This document shows positions 31,480 to 43,436 of a DNA stretch of 64,000 bases, piece by piece (position 1 is the first letter of the stretch; every line of letters starts with the position of its first letter). The DNA is from Zea mays. Lineage: Eukaryota > Streptophyta > Magnoliopsida > Poales > Poaceae. The stretch spans positions 268,730,622 to 268,794,621 of the forward strand of contig NC_050096.1 in assembly GCF_902167145.1 (NCBI RefSeq). The letters run 5' to 3'. A program made the translations under genes and the position numbers. The notes beneath the pieces are model-generated. The model made no database searches. It was not told where the DNA came from and saw nothing but the letters and a program-made list of their open reading frames with translations.

Positions 31480-33215
31480 TAGGGGTGAAAACGGGATAGG
31501 ATTACCCGACGGGTACCAGATACGAATACTTAAAATACCCGTTTTTTGGGTACCAGATACGAGTAATTTTGTATACAGGTCGGATAAGGATACTACCCGG
31601 ATATACAACAGTCGGATACGGGTAGGATACAAGATGACCACTACCCGACAAATACCCGAGAAGTACGAGTACGATACGGGTACTCGGTTAGTAGTGGGGC
31701 AATATGAAAGAGAAGTTTGATAAATATTGGAACATGAACAATATGGCTTTAGCAGTGGGGGCATTTCTTGATCCTAGGTACAAACACAAAATGGTGGAGT
31801 TGTACATGTCTAAGATGTATGAGAGTGAGAGGGCTGAGCTAGAGAAGTTGTTTTTCATTAATGTCATAAATGAGTTATTTGCTTTTTATTCATCAAACAT
31901 CAATGCAAAAACAACCAATATGGCTTTTACCTCCAAGGAGACTGAACTTGTTCCACACAAAAATGGTTCTTTCATGGATGGTGAGGATGAGGTAGATCTT
32001 AATGAGTTGTATGCAACAACAAACAATGTGGAGAAGGTTTCAGAATTGGATGTGTATACGAGTGAGGGTTTGGTGAAGGTCAATGAAGGTGATGCTCCAT
32101 TTGATATCCTAACTTGGTGGAGGGGGCAAGTGACAAATCTTCCTATCCTTTCAACCCTTGCTCGTGATGTGTTATCTATGTAAGTTTCTACTGTTGCTTC
32201 GGAGTCATCATTTAGCTCTAGTGGATGTATTGTTGATGCCTTTCATTCAAAACTTAAACATGAAATTATTGAGGCCTTGGTTTGTACCATGTATTAGATT
32301 GCTTCAGAGAAAGGTTTGATTTCATTATACATGTGTTTGTTGTTCATTTGTGATTGTTTATTTATGTGCATGTGACTTGATGACGCTTACTTATATGTTT
32401 TTTGTTCTCAACAATTTCAGATTTAGACACTGAAATTAAAACCACAAGTGAAGATATGAATGCAATGGACTTGGACGAAGATGCTATTGCGGTGACTTGA
32501 TACATTGAAGCATGTGTTGCATTGAATATTGTTATGTCATTTGAGTTATGATGTTTGCACTTTTGTGTGACTGGCACTATGTTGCTTGTGCTTTTGTGAT
32601 AAACTATGTAGCATGTTGTGTGTCTCTTTTACTGTTTGCGATGAACTTGTGTGAACTATCTATTATCTATTATATATTTGTGGACTTGTGAACTTGTGGA
32701 ATATGCATAAAAGAGGGGATATGCTCTGATTTATTTTTTAAATTGTGATGTTTCTTCTATAATGAACTTGTGTGAACTATTTACTATTTGTTATATACTT
32801 GTGGACTAGTGGAGTATGCCTAAAAGAGGGGATATGCTACTGATTTTTTTGAAATTGTGTTTCTAGTTCTATAATGAACTTGTGATTAGTAACTTTGAAT
32901 GGTATGGTGTCAATTTTGTCGATATTTTTCTATATTTGAGCTATCATATACATGATTATGTATTTCTTTTTTTTTGGTTGTTGGACGGTTCGGAACCTAA
33001 TATCATCAGGACGGACTATCCGACTAATACCTGCTATCTATCCGGGTAATAACTGATATATGTTTCTTACCCGCCCCAATTATTACTTGATCTCGTCTTG
33101 TATTCGTCCCGGATTTTAACTATCCGTATCTGATCCTATATCCGAGAAAAATTGCATTATGACAGGATATGAGATGACCTAGTATATATCTCTATCCGTC
33201 CCGTTTTCACTCCTA
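31480..33215 (+). mobile_element. hAT DNA transposon remnant
   Basis: The ends are inverted: TAGGGGTGAAAACGGGATAGG on the left, and the complement of the right end reads TAGGAGTGAAAACGGGACGG. The element is 1736 bp with an imperfect 8-bp duplication. Subterminal regions are rich in GATACGGGTA-like motifs. It carries the C-terminal part of a hAT transposase. A shorter relative lies at 56863-57981. Confidence 0.82.
31704..32300 (+). pseudogene. hAT transposase C-terminal remnant
   Basis: The open part (31704-32183) encodes FDKYWNMNNMALAVGAFLDP, the RNase-H-fold tail known as DUF4413, and then the start of the hAT dimerisation domain (FDILTWWRGQV..LPILSTLARDVLSM). A TAA at 32181-32183 interrupts the domain. 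After it the same frame reads VSTVASESSFSSSG, the next conserved dimerisation block. The N-terminal BED finger and most of the catalytic core are absent, so it is inactive. Confidence 0.82.
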
Positions 33216-33779
33216 AATGCGGCCAAGAGTAGAAGCAACGACGCAGAAGCTATCAGCTGAGGGCAGAATCGACGTAGGTATGTTTCTTTTTTTACCAATT
33301 TATTGTTTTATTAATATCTCTGCGATTTTTCCTTTTTACGATTATGACTCGGACGCGTCTAGGTACGTATGTTTTATGTTTCTGTTTGTTCATTTTTCCT
33401 GTCTTATATTGTACTAGGTGAGTACCCGTGCGTTGCAACAGGAACATATAATAACATAATAACTTATATACAAAATGTGTCTTATATTGTTATAAAAAAT
33501 ATTTCATAATCCATTTGTAATTCTAGCCATACATAAATTTTGTTATTTTAATTTAGCTGTTTCACTACTCCATTGCAACCATCAGTATCATGCAGACTTC
33601 GATATATGCCACGATTTGCATGGTCTCATCATTGAAGAGCACGTGTCACACCTGCCGGTAGAAGTTCTCTCGTACATTGTCAGTCATCAGGTACACACCA
33701 CCATACACGCTTGCTTAAACAAAAAAGCAAGTGTATGTGTTTGCGAAGAGAATTAAAGGCAGGCCGGCACAGAAGCTAC

Positions 33780-34400
33780 CCCGACGATGATGAGTGGTCA
33801 TTGTTGTCGGTCCTCCTTGTTGTCACCTCTGATGCCAAGATGACGCCATAGTCCTTGATATAGTAGTCGTCGAACGCGCACAACATGGCGAGTACCGATG
33901 ACTCTTGGCTGGACTGCCAAACGAAGTGCACCCCGGGCTCATCAGCGAGGTAGTACATATAGCCGTTGCACCATCAGATGTGCTACTCCTCTACATAAAT
34001 CGTGTTCGAGGACACTCACACAACGTCAGCAACGACCGTCGTCCCAGCGCACAAGAATTCATGGTCGGTCAGTAGTGACTTACGTGGGAGGTTGAGTTTC
34101 AGGTGGATGATGAGCTGGACGGTGTGACGGCGCCGTTGTCGGATGCGGTGCCCAAAACAACCCGAGAGTCGCCGACGTTGGCGACGACCATGAGGTCCCC
34201 CTATTTAAAGATGGACAGCGCGGTGCAGCTGCTCTGGACCGCGTCCAAGCGGCAGCTGCGCCGGAGCTTGCCGAACACAGCGACACATGTGGTCACGTAG
34301 TACTGCTTCTAGAGGTCGAACTGGCAGTCGCTAAGCTTCTTTTCGTCGTCGATGAGCGACGCCAACGCGAGCGCCTCCTGCCAGTGGTGTTTCTTCGGGG
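33780..34400 (-). pseudogene. Captured protein phosphatase 2C fragment
   Basis: Two blocks on the minus strand resemble plant PP2C. LMVVANVGDSRVVLGTAS lies near 34140-34200 (the VGDSR motif of the catalytic core). DEPGVHFVWQSSQESSVLAM with FDDYYIKDYGVI lies near 33840-33940 (the AFGDYxxK region). Stops and frame changes interrupt both, and the phosphatase N- and C-terminal parts are missing. It is on the same strand as the Helitron, as expected for gene capture. The parent gene cannot be named. Confidence 0.72.
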
Positions 34401-34697
34401 TTTCCAAGTAAGAAACATGTATTCATCTTTGGCGTTGGTTTATGAAAATGACTCACAAGTCAGAGCCATGGAAAAATATTACGGAGAATAAATGTCACAC
34501 ATATAAAAAAGAATTTAAGTTGAAAACATTATTCAAACAAAAAAATTGCATGCAAGACTCTTTTTTAAATACTACTCCCTCCATCCAAAAATATAATTCA
34601 GGAATATCGTTGATAATTATCTACTACTACACATTGTGCAAAGGTAGCAGGTGGGCTTTGGGAGAGATGTAGTATATATTTTTAAATACTACACACA

Positions 34698-34766
34698 TGT
34701 GGTATAGTGGTAGCTACGAGCACATTTGCTTGAGAGGTCGTAGGTTCAAATCCCATTGGAGCCACA
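34698..34766 (+). other. tRNA-like sequence
   Basis: A 69-nt stretch begins TGTGG and ends CCACA, so the acceptor ends can pair over 5 bp. It contains an A-box-like TAGTGGTAGCT and a B-box-like GGTTCAAATCC at tRNA spacing. Arm pairing is incomplete, so it is more likely a tRNA pseudogene or SINE head than a working tRNA. Confidence 0.45.
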
Positions 34767-35048
34767 TTTGTGTTTTTTAAATTTAATTTTAGCTAGACGT
34801 GATATGCATGTGGGAATGAGAATGAGATTTGCGGGGAGGGACGAATGAGAAAGACAGTGCGGTGAGGGGGTAATGGGAATGCGGGAATAGGAATGGGCAG
34901 CCTACCCCTTACCGCCTTAATAAGTAGTATAGATTTCTTTTTCTTTGAACTTGGACGCAGCGTCTAGGTATCTTTCCTTTTTTATAATTATATATTTTAT
35001 CTGTTCGACACCAATCGGACTCGAGACTCGACTAATACGCCGACTATC

Positions 35049-35360
35049 GGGCCTGTTTGGTTCATCTTTTTTCTGACCAGTTTTTCTGAGAATCTGGTTG
35101 TGGAAGAATTTGACTGTCTAGAGAATATAAGTATCATTAAGTTTACGTGCGGAGTAAGATAAATGTGTCCATAAAGCTCAGGATCTAGAAAGTGATGAAT
35201 TTCTACTATTTCAACGACTCAACCGAATATGTGTTTATGTTGATTTTGAATGGTTTTTACCCAAACGAATTTTATAGAAGCTGACTGAAAAGCTGAGTGT
35301 TTGACAGTCCGCAGCGGCTTTTGGTGACCAGATGCTGCAAAAAACTGAAACAAACTTTTC
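35049..35360. mobile_element. MITE-like foldback element
   Basis: It begins GGGCCTGTTTGGTTCA and the right side carries CTGAAACAAAC. CTGACCAG and a related CTGGTCACC complement lie inside the ends. The right boundary is unclear because the next MITE adjoins it. Confidence 0.45.
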
Positions 35361-35545
35361 GGGTGTTTAAATACAGTAGGCCTAATAGTTAGTTAGTTAA
35401 AAAAAATTACTAGTAAAATTAGCTAGGCAACAAATATCTAGTTAACTATTAATTAATTTATTAAAAATAGCTAATAGCTAGGGTGTTTAAAGTCTACAGA
35501 TAATTTTAGGTGCTAACTATTAGCTTTAGTGCATTCAAACACTCC
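35361..35545. mobile_element. Tourist-like MITE
   Basis: The left end GGGTGTTTAAATACAGTAGG and the complement of the right end GGAGTGTTTGAATGCACTA are inverted repeats. TTC flanks both sides. The 185-bp interior is rich in TAGTTAG/CTAACTA. Confidence 0.6.
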
Positions 35546-37889
35546 TTCGTCCTATTATATATTTCTTTACTCTTTACTTATACTATTATAAATCACCAGT
35601 TTCGACGATCATCCTGTATCACGTGATGTAGATCTATTCACTCTCTTTATCACTGTGACATTACATCATAAATAGACAAGCCCATATTAGTGGGTCGTTA
35701 CCTCACAGATGTGCCGTGAGAAACCACTTAAGTCCGAAGTCGTATATAACGCAGGGCTCCCAAATAGTAGCACCCCCCTTAGTTGAAGGAAAACAATCAA
35801 GCGAGCTATAAGAAAGGGTCAAGCTTCTTTTTAACTCATGCCTTTTTAGACCTTTTGTCTACGATAGAGTATAATATTTGTTCTTATATACCGTTGCAAC
35901 ACACGAGTATTTTACTAGTATAATGTTCATATAGCACTCTATGTGTCTACATTTTTAATCATTTGATTTTTTTACCAGGTTCGACCAGTTTATCCTATTT
36001 ATCTTTTTGTGAAAAAATAAAAAATCAAAAGCCATACTTAAAATATATTATTTTCTAAACAATATCACACTAAAATTAATAGTAGCTATGATTTTTTGAA
36101 TAAGACAATCCGATTAAACTTGGAGTAAAAATTCAAACAAATTATAAATTAGAACTAAACTATAATGAAGGGAGTATATAAAATATATATGGTGCCCTTT
36201 TATTATTTTTTTGTTTTCTCTTACGTCTTTGGCTGAGATTCAATACGGCGTCTGCGAAATTGCATCTGTTTTCAAACAATTTGTAGAACAACGTTTGTTC
36301 CAACAAAGTAATTCAGAAAACAATACTTCATATGTATTTTGCACTCTTTCGTTATTTAGGCGATAGTTAGCAGGTCGTATATATAACCATACAAAACATT
36401 ATTTTACATTGTTTACAGAATAAAATTTGAAATAGGAAAAATGTGAATGAGTAAACGACTGGAAATAGCCTTACCTAGTTACCTCACATAAAAATGGACC
36501 AAATTATTTCTATTCATTTCACACCTTTCTGTTTTATCTATTATGCAACTAAGAACAACATAAAAAGATAAAATATACAAGCTTCATCTTTATAGTGTCA
36601 GATATACAAATAGATGCATATGTTCTATGAAGGAAGAAGTCTAGATTTTACAATTGAACTTGAGAACCAGATATGTTCGACCATCGAATTATTATATTTG
36701 GTCAATCGAAAGATCTTTGATTGTACATCTTCCGTTCTTTTTTATTTTTTGTGTTTTTTAAAACTCCAAACACCATCTTATTAAGAAAGTTATATGTTTA
36801 TTTAGAAATTAATCTCTGTATTTTATTTTGTATGTTCAACACTACGCTTAAACCTCAAATATTTGTATGCATTTATATTATTCTTATGGACATGAAATAT
36901 AAAAAAATGAGGCTGACCTTACATATTTGTACCCTTGTATATTTGTATGCATTTTACTGTTGAGATAAAAAATGAGGCTATAAAATTAAGGTAGACCTCA
37001 TATATTTATATGCATTTATATTGTTCTTATGGATAGAAGAGAATACAATGAATTGGGGCATTTTGGTCTTTTCGCATGTGAGAAATCTATACTACTATAT
37101 AAGACAGTAGTGTAGACGTTCACAGGATATGGTGCACGGTTCTGCCTCCACATCTCCATCAATGCCCCCTCCCCTGCCACCGTCCGTCTCCAGCGCACTT
37201 GCCGCCCTTCCTTTCCAAAAATGTCATCGCCCTCATCACCACGCGAGCCGCCCTCATCACCGCGCGATGATCGCGCCCCCATCCCACGTCTTCCTCCTTC
37301 TCTACCATTCCCCGCAATCATCGCTTGGAGAGGGAGATAAAGGAGGATGGGAGGGAAGGGGGTGGTACCCGACGCACTTGCCCTCCTGCGCATATCACTT
37401 CCTCCCAGTCGCCTTCTTCCCTCGCTCTTCCCTCCACCATTCCGCAGCCTGCCGCTGGAGCCCAGCCTGCCCATAGCCTCGTGCCCCTCTCCGGCTCCAT
37501 GGAAGGTGCAGCAAGGCCACCGCGATGGGATCTAGGAGCTCCGTGCGCCCCCGCCATGCCGCATGCCTCCACCGCGCCAGTCGTGCCACCGCTAGAACCA
37601 CACATGAGGATCTCCTTGCTCGCCAGCGGATCTCTGCCACGCACGTCGTGACCTCCGTCGCGGCCTCGCCTCCTGCTCAACCCCACCGCGCGCCACCGCG
37701 ATGGGATCTGGGAGCAGCAAGGCCACCGCGATGGGATCTGGGAGGAGGCAAGCAGTCCTCCATCTTCGGCAACGAGCTCGTACGTTCCCCTTCATCCCCT
37801 CCGTGCCCTTCCCACCACCATCACCCGACCAAGCGGGCCTGCTGCTCCCTGTCACGGGAGGTTCTGCTCCGCCACCTCCTCCCCATCTT

Positions 37890-38132
37890 CCCAGACATCT
37901 AGAAGCTGAAGAGTGAGGCGGCCCTGCTCGTCGCCGCCAGCACCGAGCTCTTCCTAGGCAGCCTCACGGCAGGGGGCCACACAACGACGGCGCGGCAATT
38001 CCGGCAAGCGGTCCGTGCCATGCACGTCTGGACCACGGCCTGCGGGCACTGTCCCATGACAGACTTCCCCCTTGACTGCGTCGCTGCGAAGAGGAGTCTC
38101 CCCGCGTCTACTTTTGGATCCGGTGCTTGGTA
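37890..38132 (+). pseudogene. Captured NF-YC13-like histone-fold fragment
   Basis: A frame reading KLKSEAALLVAASTELFLG, then HTTTARQFRQAVRAMHV and PMTDFPLDC, matches the second half of the histone fold in the NF-YC13/DNA polymerase epsilon small subunit type of protein (consensus xxSEALxLIxxSTELFL..TADFLLDCLP). A TAG at 37900-37902 interrupts it at the start, and the first helix is not recognisable. Several conserved positions differ. It ends at TGGTACAG followed by a donor-like GTCAG. Confidence 0.6.
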
Positions 38133-38747
38133 CAGGTCAGTTTTACCTGATATTCTGTTTATGTTCCTTGTTTGTTTGAACTGAGGTTGATTTAGGTTGT
38201 GAACTTGTGATGACAAAAATAGCATCCTATTGAAACTATGCATGTATATACAGAAATGATTTGGACAACGAGATATCCTGATACATTGTCACTTAATGAA
38301 TCTCACAGATTTTGCAACCACTGAAGAATTTTGTTTATTGGCATGTCTGTTTGGAAATGCCCCGAATCTTGTAAAAGCTGATGCATTGCTGAATTAATCG
38401 GTCATACTTTATGCCTTCAATCAATATGAAAGTGTGGTGTCCATTTTCTGAAGTTTGAAGAAATGCTTATCACTGTACCTACTAGAAATGCTTATCACTG
38501 GTTTCAAATAATGGAAGTACCATCAAGCTTTTGACGTTGATAGTTTTTGCCAAATTAATCGTGAATACAAACTTCAGATAATGGAACCATCAAGCTTTTG
38601 ACGTTGATAGTTTTTGCTAAAAAGAGTCATAGATTTTTATTTACTATTTTAATTGCCTTTTTACTTACCCAGTCTAATACCCAGTCTAATACCATCTACA
38701 AGGTACTGAATTAATCGAAGAATTTGTCATCTTTGTCATTTGCTCAG

Positions 38748-38875
38748 GGAAGACTAGCAAATGTTGGTGATTTAGCAGTCAAAAGAGTAAACCCAGAAGC
38801 GGGGATCGTGGAGCTAACAAATCATGTGAACTACTATGTGCAATCACACATACAGGGCAACCACCTCAATGATTG
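38748..38875 (+). pseudogene. Possible captured exon in Helitron 1, unknown protein
   Basis: After an acceptor-like TTTGCTCAG the frame reads GRLANVGDLAVKRVNPEAGI and on through NHVNYYVQSHIQG to a donor-like TG|GTTGGTG. Codon use looks genic, but the family was not recognised. Confidence 0.35.
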
Positions 38876-39997
38876 GTTGGTGTTTTCCCCTCTCTGCTTG
38901 TTGTTAGCACTGCAATTGATATCTCTAGGAAACTATGTCATTTTTCCTTTGTGGGATTAACCGAGTTCTGCTGGAACAGTATGAAGTAAACCATGCTAAG
39001 ACATCGATCTGGACAATATTGACGGCATTGACATCGAGAGCAGAGGTGACTTCATTTGCGTAATGTGATGCTCACGACTGGTTTAGGTAGTAGAGTAGTA
39101 GCAACGAGCTTCCTTTGGTTGTCGCTCACAAGAGAGTAGAAGAGTAGCAGTACGACAGGTTCAGGTAGCAGAATAGCAGTAGCGTTGCCATAGATCATGC
39201 ACTTATATGCTGAGATCTGCACAAAAATTCTATGACCAGTTGAATCAGCACATCCATTCCCCTACAATTTCTGTTGTAGAATGGTGGATCAAGGAGACCG
39301 ACGACGTACTGCTGATTTGGGGCGCAGGACGAAGCAGCAGCTCGACGACCATGGGTTCCACATCTTCTACCTCCGCCCCTTCCTCCTGCGCGTCCGCGTC
39401 GGTTACTGCCTGACTGGTACTACCCGTCCTGCCATATCCCGACCTCCTCCAAACCCAAATTCGTCGTCGAGCTGCTGCTTCGTCGGATTATTGCTTCGAT
39501 TGGTTAGCTAATGTAGTTGCTTCATCGAATTACTTGTTTTGATTCGTTCACTCTGTTGCTTCGTCGAAAGGGTTGCTTTGATTTGTTCGAGTAGGACTTT
39601 TGCAGTTAGTTATTCTGTTCGAGCGTTGCATTCCATTGTGCTTGATTTATTCTTCTAGGATTTGGGGTTCTGAGGATTAGCCTTTGGATTATCCCGGGCT
39701 GGGATCGTTAGTAATTTTGTTTAGTATGTTAGAAATGTTCTAGCCACCATCATGGACCTTCACAGATTTCTTTTGTTTACTCACTGGAACTTCCCTTAAA
39801 CATCCAACTGGAGCAAAGCGTCCTGAATATAGAGTATGCTTCAGACAAAATGGGCCAATATCATTCCAGACAAGATATGAAAAATAAATAAATTATTTTT
39901 CAGCAGATTAAGTACCAAGAAAAATACATGAATTCAAAAATAAAACCTGCTGGCAAATACGAAATCCCTGAATTAGAGTTGGTGAATCCAATCACCT

Positions 39998-40300
39998 TCC
40001 CTGGTTCAAGTAAATTGCAGTAGCTGGCCACGGGAATAAAATTAAGATGACCTTCTACTCTTTCAAAGGATGAAAGGGATGTGAAATCAAGATGTTCCTC
40101 TTCATCACGTAGTGGGTATCCAACTAAATTAGCATCCTTGGTATTCATTTGCTTATCATCATGACCTTGACTATTTTGTGCCTCTTCCTTTTGCCCTGAA
40201 AGGGATAAAAACTGATATGGTAGCCCAGCTACCCTGCCTGTTCTGTTAGATAAATACTTGGAGTTATCTTGCCCTTGTGACCCAGAATGTGGCATCATTA
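39998..40300 (-). pseudogene. Possible captured exon in Helitron 1, minus strand, unknown protein
   Basis: A minus-strand open frame (PYQFLSLSGQKEEAQNSQ ... LNFIPVASYCNLLEPGK) ends at a donor-like AAG|GTGATTGG. No homologue is recognised. Its orientation is opposite to the other captured pieces. Confidence 0.3.
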
Positions 40301-41806
40301 AATTACAGGGTTGCTGCCATACTGTACTATTTAACAGTGAAACGTGGATTGAGAACTGTGTGCAGAAAAAATTGAACAATGAATTATTTGCCCTATTAAT
40401 CTTTTGGGGCATACTTAAAATGATAATACTATGCGAATATATATGATATCTATCTTTTGGTCAATAAATATGCTGCTTAGCATATGTTTTCAAGTGCAGT
40501 AGCAGATCCAGAAATCATTAAATTACAGCTTGAATTTCTTTGATATGAAAAAATTCACCTCGAATACAAATGTCCACAGGATACAGGAAGCTCCTTACAA
40601 TACTACTAACCTCATTTCTGTACATGATCCCCAGACCTCAGTTTTTTTTTCCATCACAACTGTTCTGGGAGATAGGTGCATCCACATCCTGGACTGGCTG
40701 GATCCATCCTCCAGGAAATCCTGCTATGTGTTGAAGACCGAATTTTTTGTAAACTACTACTACTACTACCGTTTGGCACTGCAGACCCTTTTGTTATTTG
40801 TGGTCACGGATGAAAGTTGAGATCCCTGGAGCAAGGTCTCATGTGGAGATCCCCCTTATTCATCAGTTATTCTGTGAACTCATGCATGGCAGAACGCCAT
40901 GCTGATTTTGTGACATGAACATAATGGTTACGGACGAAATAAGCACTATGGTATGGTTGACGCAAGAGCTACATTCGCTTTATGTGACTTTGCCTGTTTG
41001 TCTGAACTTGCATTGTTGTCGTTGATTTCGGCCTGTTTATCGAGGCAGTCTTGTTACTTTTTGACAGACCCTAATGTTTTTGGTTTGTTTGTTGACAGAT
41101 TCCAAAAACTAGATTACCGAAACAATATGAGTGGATGAATATGCAGGAGAGTCAGAGCTTCTACTATGGCTTCTGCTAAGGCTGGAGCTTTTACGTACAG
41201 GGGAGCCACTACTTATATTGAAGATAGGGGTAAAAATGTATTATGAAATGAGGACTTGTTGCAGGAGCAATAGAAGCTCGAGCCATTCGTGCAGGTGCCT
41301 CCAATCTGCAGCAGGCTGTGGAATCAAGGTGAGATAATTTTCAGCTTTATTTGTAATAGTCTTGCTCAGATTCGGTAGTTCATATGCTTCGTTCCTCTAT
41401 GAGTTGTCTTTATGATAAATATAAAAGAGCAGCCTTTTCATCTATTTGTTCATAAAAGGCACATTGGTTTAACATGGTAGTGTGAAGGTTTTGCTGCTAG
41501 CAATTGTTTTTAGTCCTGGTTGTAACTGCATTAGTTTAAGTCTATTGTCAATGATTCCTGTAACTATAAGGGTACGCTTCATGGGCCCGCGTTGTATCCC
41601 GTTTTGGAACTTTATCGTTCTTATTATTAAATTCAAAGGTGTATACAATCAAAGAAATGTCTGTGGTCATGGGTTTTAAGTCCCCAGTCTCCTTAGAATC
41701 TAAGACAACAGAGATGCATTTGTTTAGTGGATGATATCAAAGCATGGGCATTTGACCACAGAGAAATACACTATAGATATGCATTTACTTTCTTCCCAGC
41801 GAGCAG

Positions 41807-42186
41807 ATGTAGAATGAGCATGGCATTGTACCAGAGATGAGTCATTACGAATTTACTGTCTTTTTAAGAGTCAAACAGTTGGGCGCCACTATTTCCAGTT
41901 CATAAAATAAAAAGGATGTCATCTTGTCCTGTTCAGTGTATCTGTGAATTCACATCTCCTTCATGCTTCAAATGCTGGTTTTGTAGACAAAGGGAAGAGG
42001 TACTATGAGCATATGTAGAATGAGCATGGCATTGTACCAAAGATGAGTCATTACGAATTTACTGTCTTTTTAAGAGTCAAACAGTTGGGCGCCACTATTT
42101 CCAGTTCATAAAATAAAAAGGATGTCATCTTGTCCTGTTCAGTGTATCTGTGAATTCGCATCTCCTTCATGCTTCAAATGTCTATC
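41807..42186 (+). repeat. 206-bp period tandem duplication in Helitron 1
   Basis: ATGTAGAATGAGCATGGCAT starts at 41807 and again at 42013. About 174 bp are nearly identical (one change ACCAGAGATG/ACCAAAGATG, one CACATC/CGCATC), separated by about 32 bp present only after the first copy. Confidence 0.85.
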
Positions 42187-42434
42187 TATTTGTTCGCCTG
42201 TTAATTCGAGATGGATTTGAGATTGTGAGTGTATATTCATATGCTATTTTGTGAGGGATGCACACTCTAAACAATACTAACAACCTGGAATTCGATATTA
42301 CCACCATGATGTCATATTTGGTACCCATCTATAGACTTTGTTTGCATTGGTAGAACAAAGAAGGTAGCGATAATTACATCCGAAAGCCTATTTCTGTGAT
42401 TGTGTGCCGTCGCAACGCACGGGCACCTAACTAG

Positions 42435-43367
42435 TGAAAGCATGAAAAATATAGATGAAGTGTTTAACATATAGCCTATGCTAACACTATGATCTCTAGA
42501 AGGGTTAATGACGGCGGCGATGCAGGAGGACAGGTTGAAAGCGGCGAGGATGCAAGGGAGGGGAGAGAGAGAGGCTGGTGGTGGCGGGGTCATGGGGAAG
42601 AGATGAGAAATGATCTAACTACCGCCATTTTAAAATAGTTAACGTTGTGCAGTTCATTTTTAACTAAAAAGCCTCAATTAAAGAAAAATGGAGAGAGTAT
42701 TGTTTATTGAAATTGAGGAGCAAGGGAGATGAGATTATCTAACATTTTTTGAACCTTTAATTTTATTAATATGTTAAATTATTGTGTAATTTATTTGGTG
42801 GATTTAATGGATGGGTAAGTTTTGTAAAATTTAAAGTGACGAATTATTTAGAGGGTTTTGGTTTCTGTATTTAGTAATCTATTGATGAAAATAAAATAAA
42901 ATAGATGACAAAAATTAGTCCTTAGAAATTCATTTGATAAAACTGATGCTGTTATCGGGAACGCGTGCTATTTCCTGATCTCAAACTTGATGTTTCGTGG
43001 ATTCTTCCAACTGCAACCCCGGTCGGCACATACAGCCCCAGCGCCCAGCCCACACTGGAGCCGATAAGAACCGCTCCACATCTGCCGTCGCGCCGCTCGA
43101 AGCCGCTCGGCGCCCGCCCATCGCATCGCACTCGCACGAGACGAGACCGCCAATCCCGTACCCTGACCCGAACGCCGCCGCAGCTAAGAGGAGAGGGAGA
43201 GTTGTGTGCAACACGCACGCCTCTCGCCGCCTCCCCTTCCCGAACTCCCCCGACCAAACGCCTCTTATCCTCCCGGCATCAAAATCGTGGGAAATCTCGT
43301 CGGATTCGCGTGCGCGGGCTGTGGGACAGATCGGGGGCGGAGGAGGCCAGGACAGGGGCGGGCCGCA
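42435..43367 (+). other. Upstream region and 5' UTR of the VIH gene
   Basis: This lies between the Helitron end and the VIH start codon. It is AT-rich to about 42960, then GC-rich (about 43010-43367), like a grass promoter and 5' UTR. No clear TATA box or start site was assigned. Open frames here on both strands are unsupported. Confidence 0.5.
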
Positions 43368-43436
43368 ATGGTGGTGATGGAGGGTAATGGCGGCGCCGGT
43401 AGGATCACCATTGGCGTCTGTGTCATGGAGAAGAAG
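43368..43436 (+). CDS. VIH: VIH exon 1 (start codon)
   Basis: ATG in a GCCGCA-ATGG context begins [20 protein letters not shown] and the exon ends EKK at donor GTCGGG. An in-frame second ATG is at codon 4. The phase at the donor is 0. Confidence 0.85.

Larger units (their letters stand above)
33414..34933 (-). mobile_element. Helitron 2 carrying a PP2C fragment
   Basis: On the minus strand it starts A|TCTATACTACTTATTAAGG (5' end, 34933) and ends CACCTAG|T (33414), so it sits between A and T as Helitrons do. The 3' end has a short hairpin, CCTGT-TGCAACGC-ACGGG, 12 bp before CTAG. There is no RepHel gene, so it is non-autonomous. Its 5' TCTATACTACT is shared with Helitron 1. Confidence 0.75.
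34934..37085. other. AT-rich intergenic region with two MITE-like elements
   Basis: No gene is recognised. Besides the MITEs at 35049-35360 and 35361-35545 the stretch is AT-rich, with Stowaway-like CTCCCTCC/GAAGGGAG fragments near 34572 and 36163 that could not be paired into one element. Confidence 0.45.
37086..42434 (+). mobile_element. Helitron 1 (non-autonomous, gene-fragment carrying)
   Basis: It begins after A with TCTATACTACTATATAAG and ends GGGCACCTAACTAG before T. A hairpin (GTGCCGT-CGCAACGC-ACGGGCAC) lies just upstream of the CTAG. This combination is the HelA-type maize Helitron signature. The 5349-bp interior has no Rep/helicase but holds host-gene pieces at 37890-38132, and possible exons near 38748 and 39998-40300. 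It ends 933 bp upstream of the VIH start codon. Confidence 0.82.

Noticed and set aside
34698..34766. Functional tRNA gene
   Set aside because: The boxes are present but D- and T-arm pairing is poor and no clear anticodon arm could be drawn, so it is listed only as tRNA-like.
37129..37902. Long GC-rich frames at the Helitron start on both strands
   Set aside because: Pro/Ser/Arg-rich composition without a recognised domain, open in several frames at once. Only the histone-fold piece after 37890 was kept.
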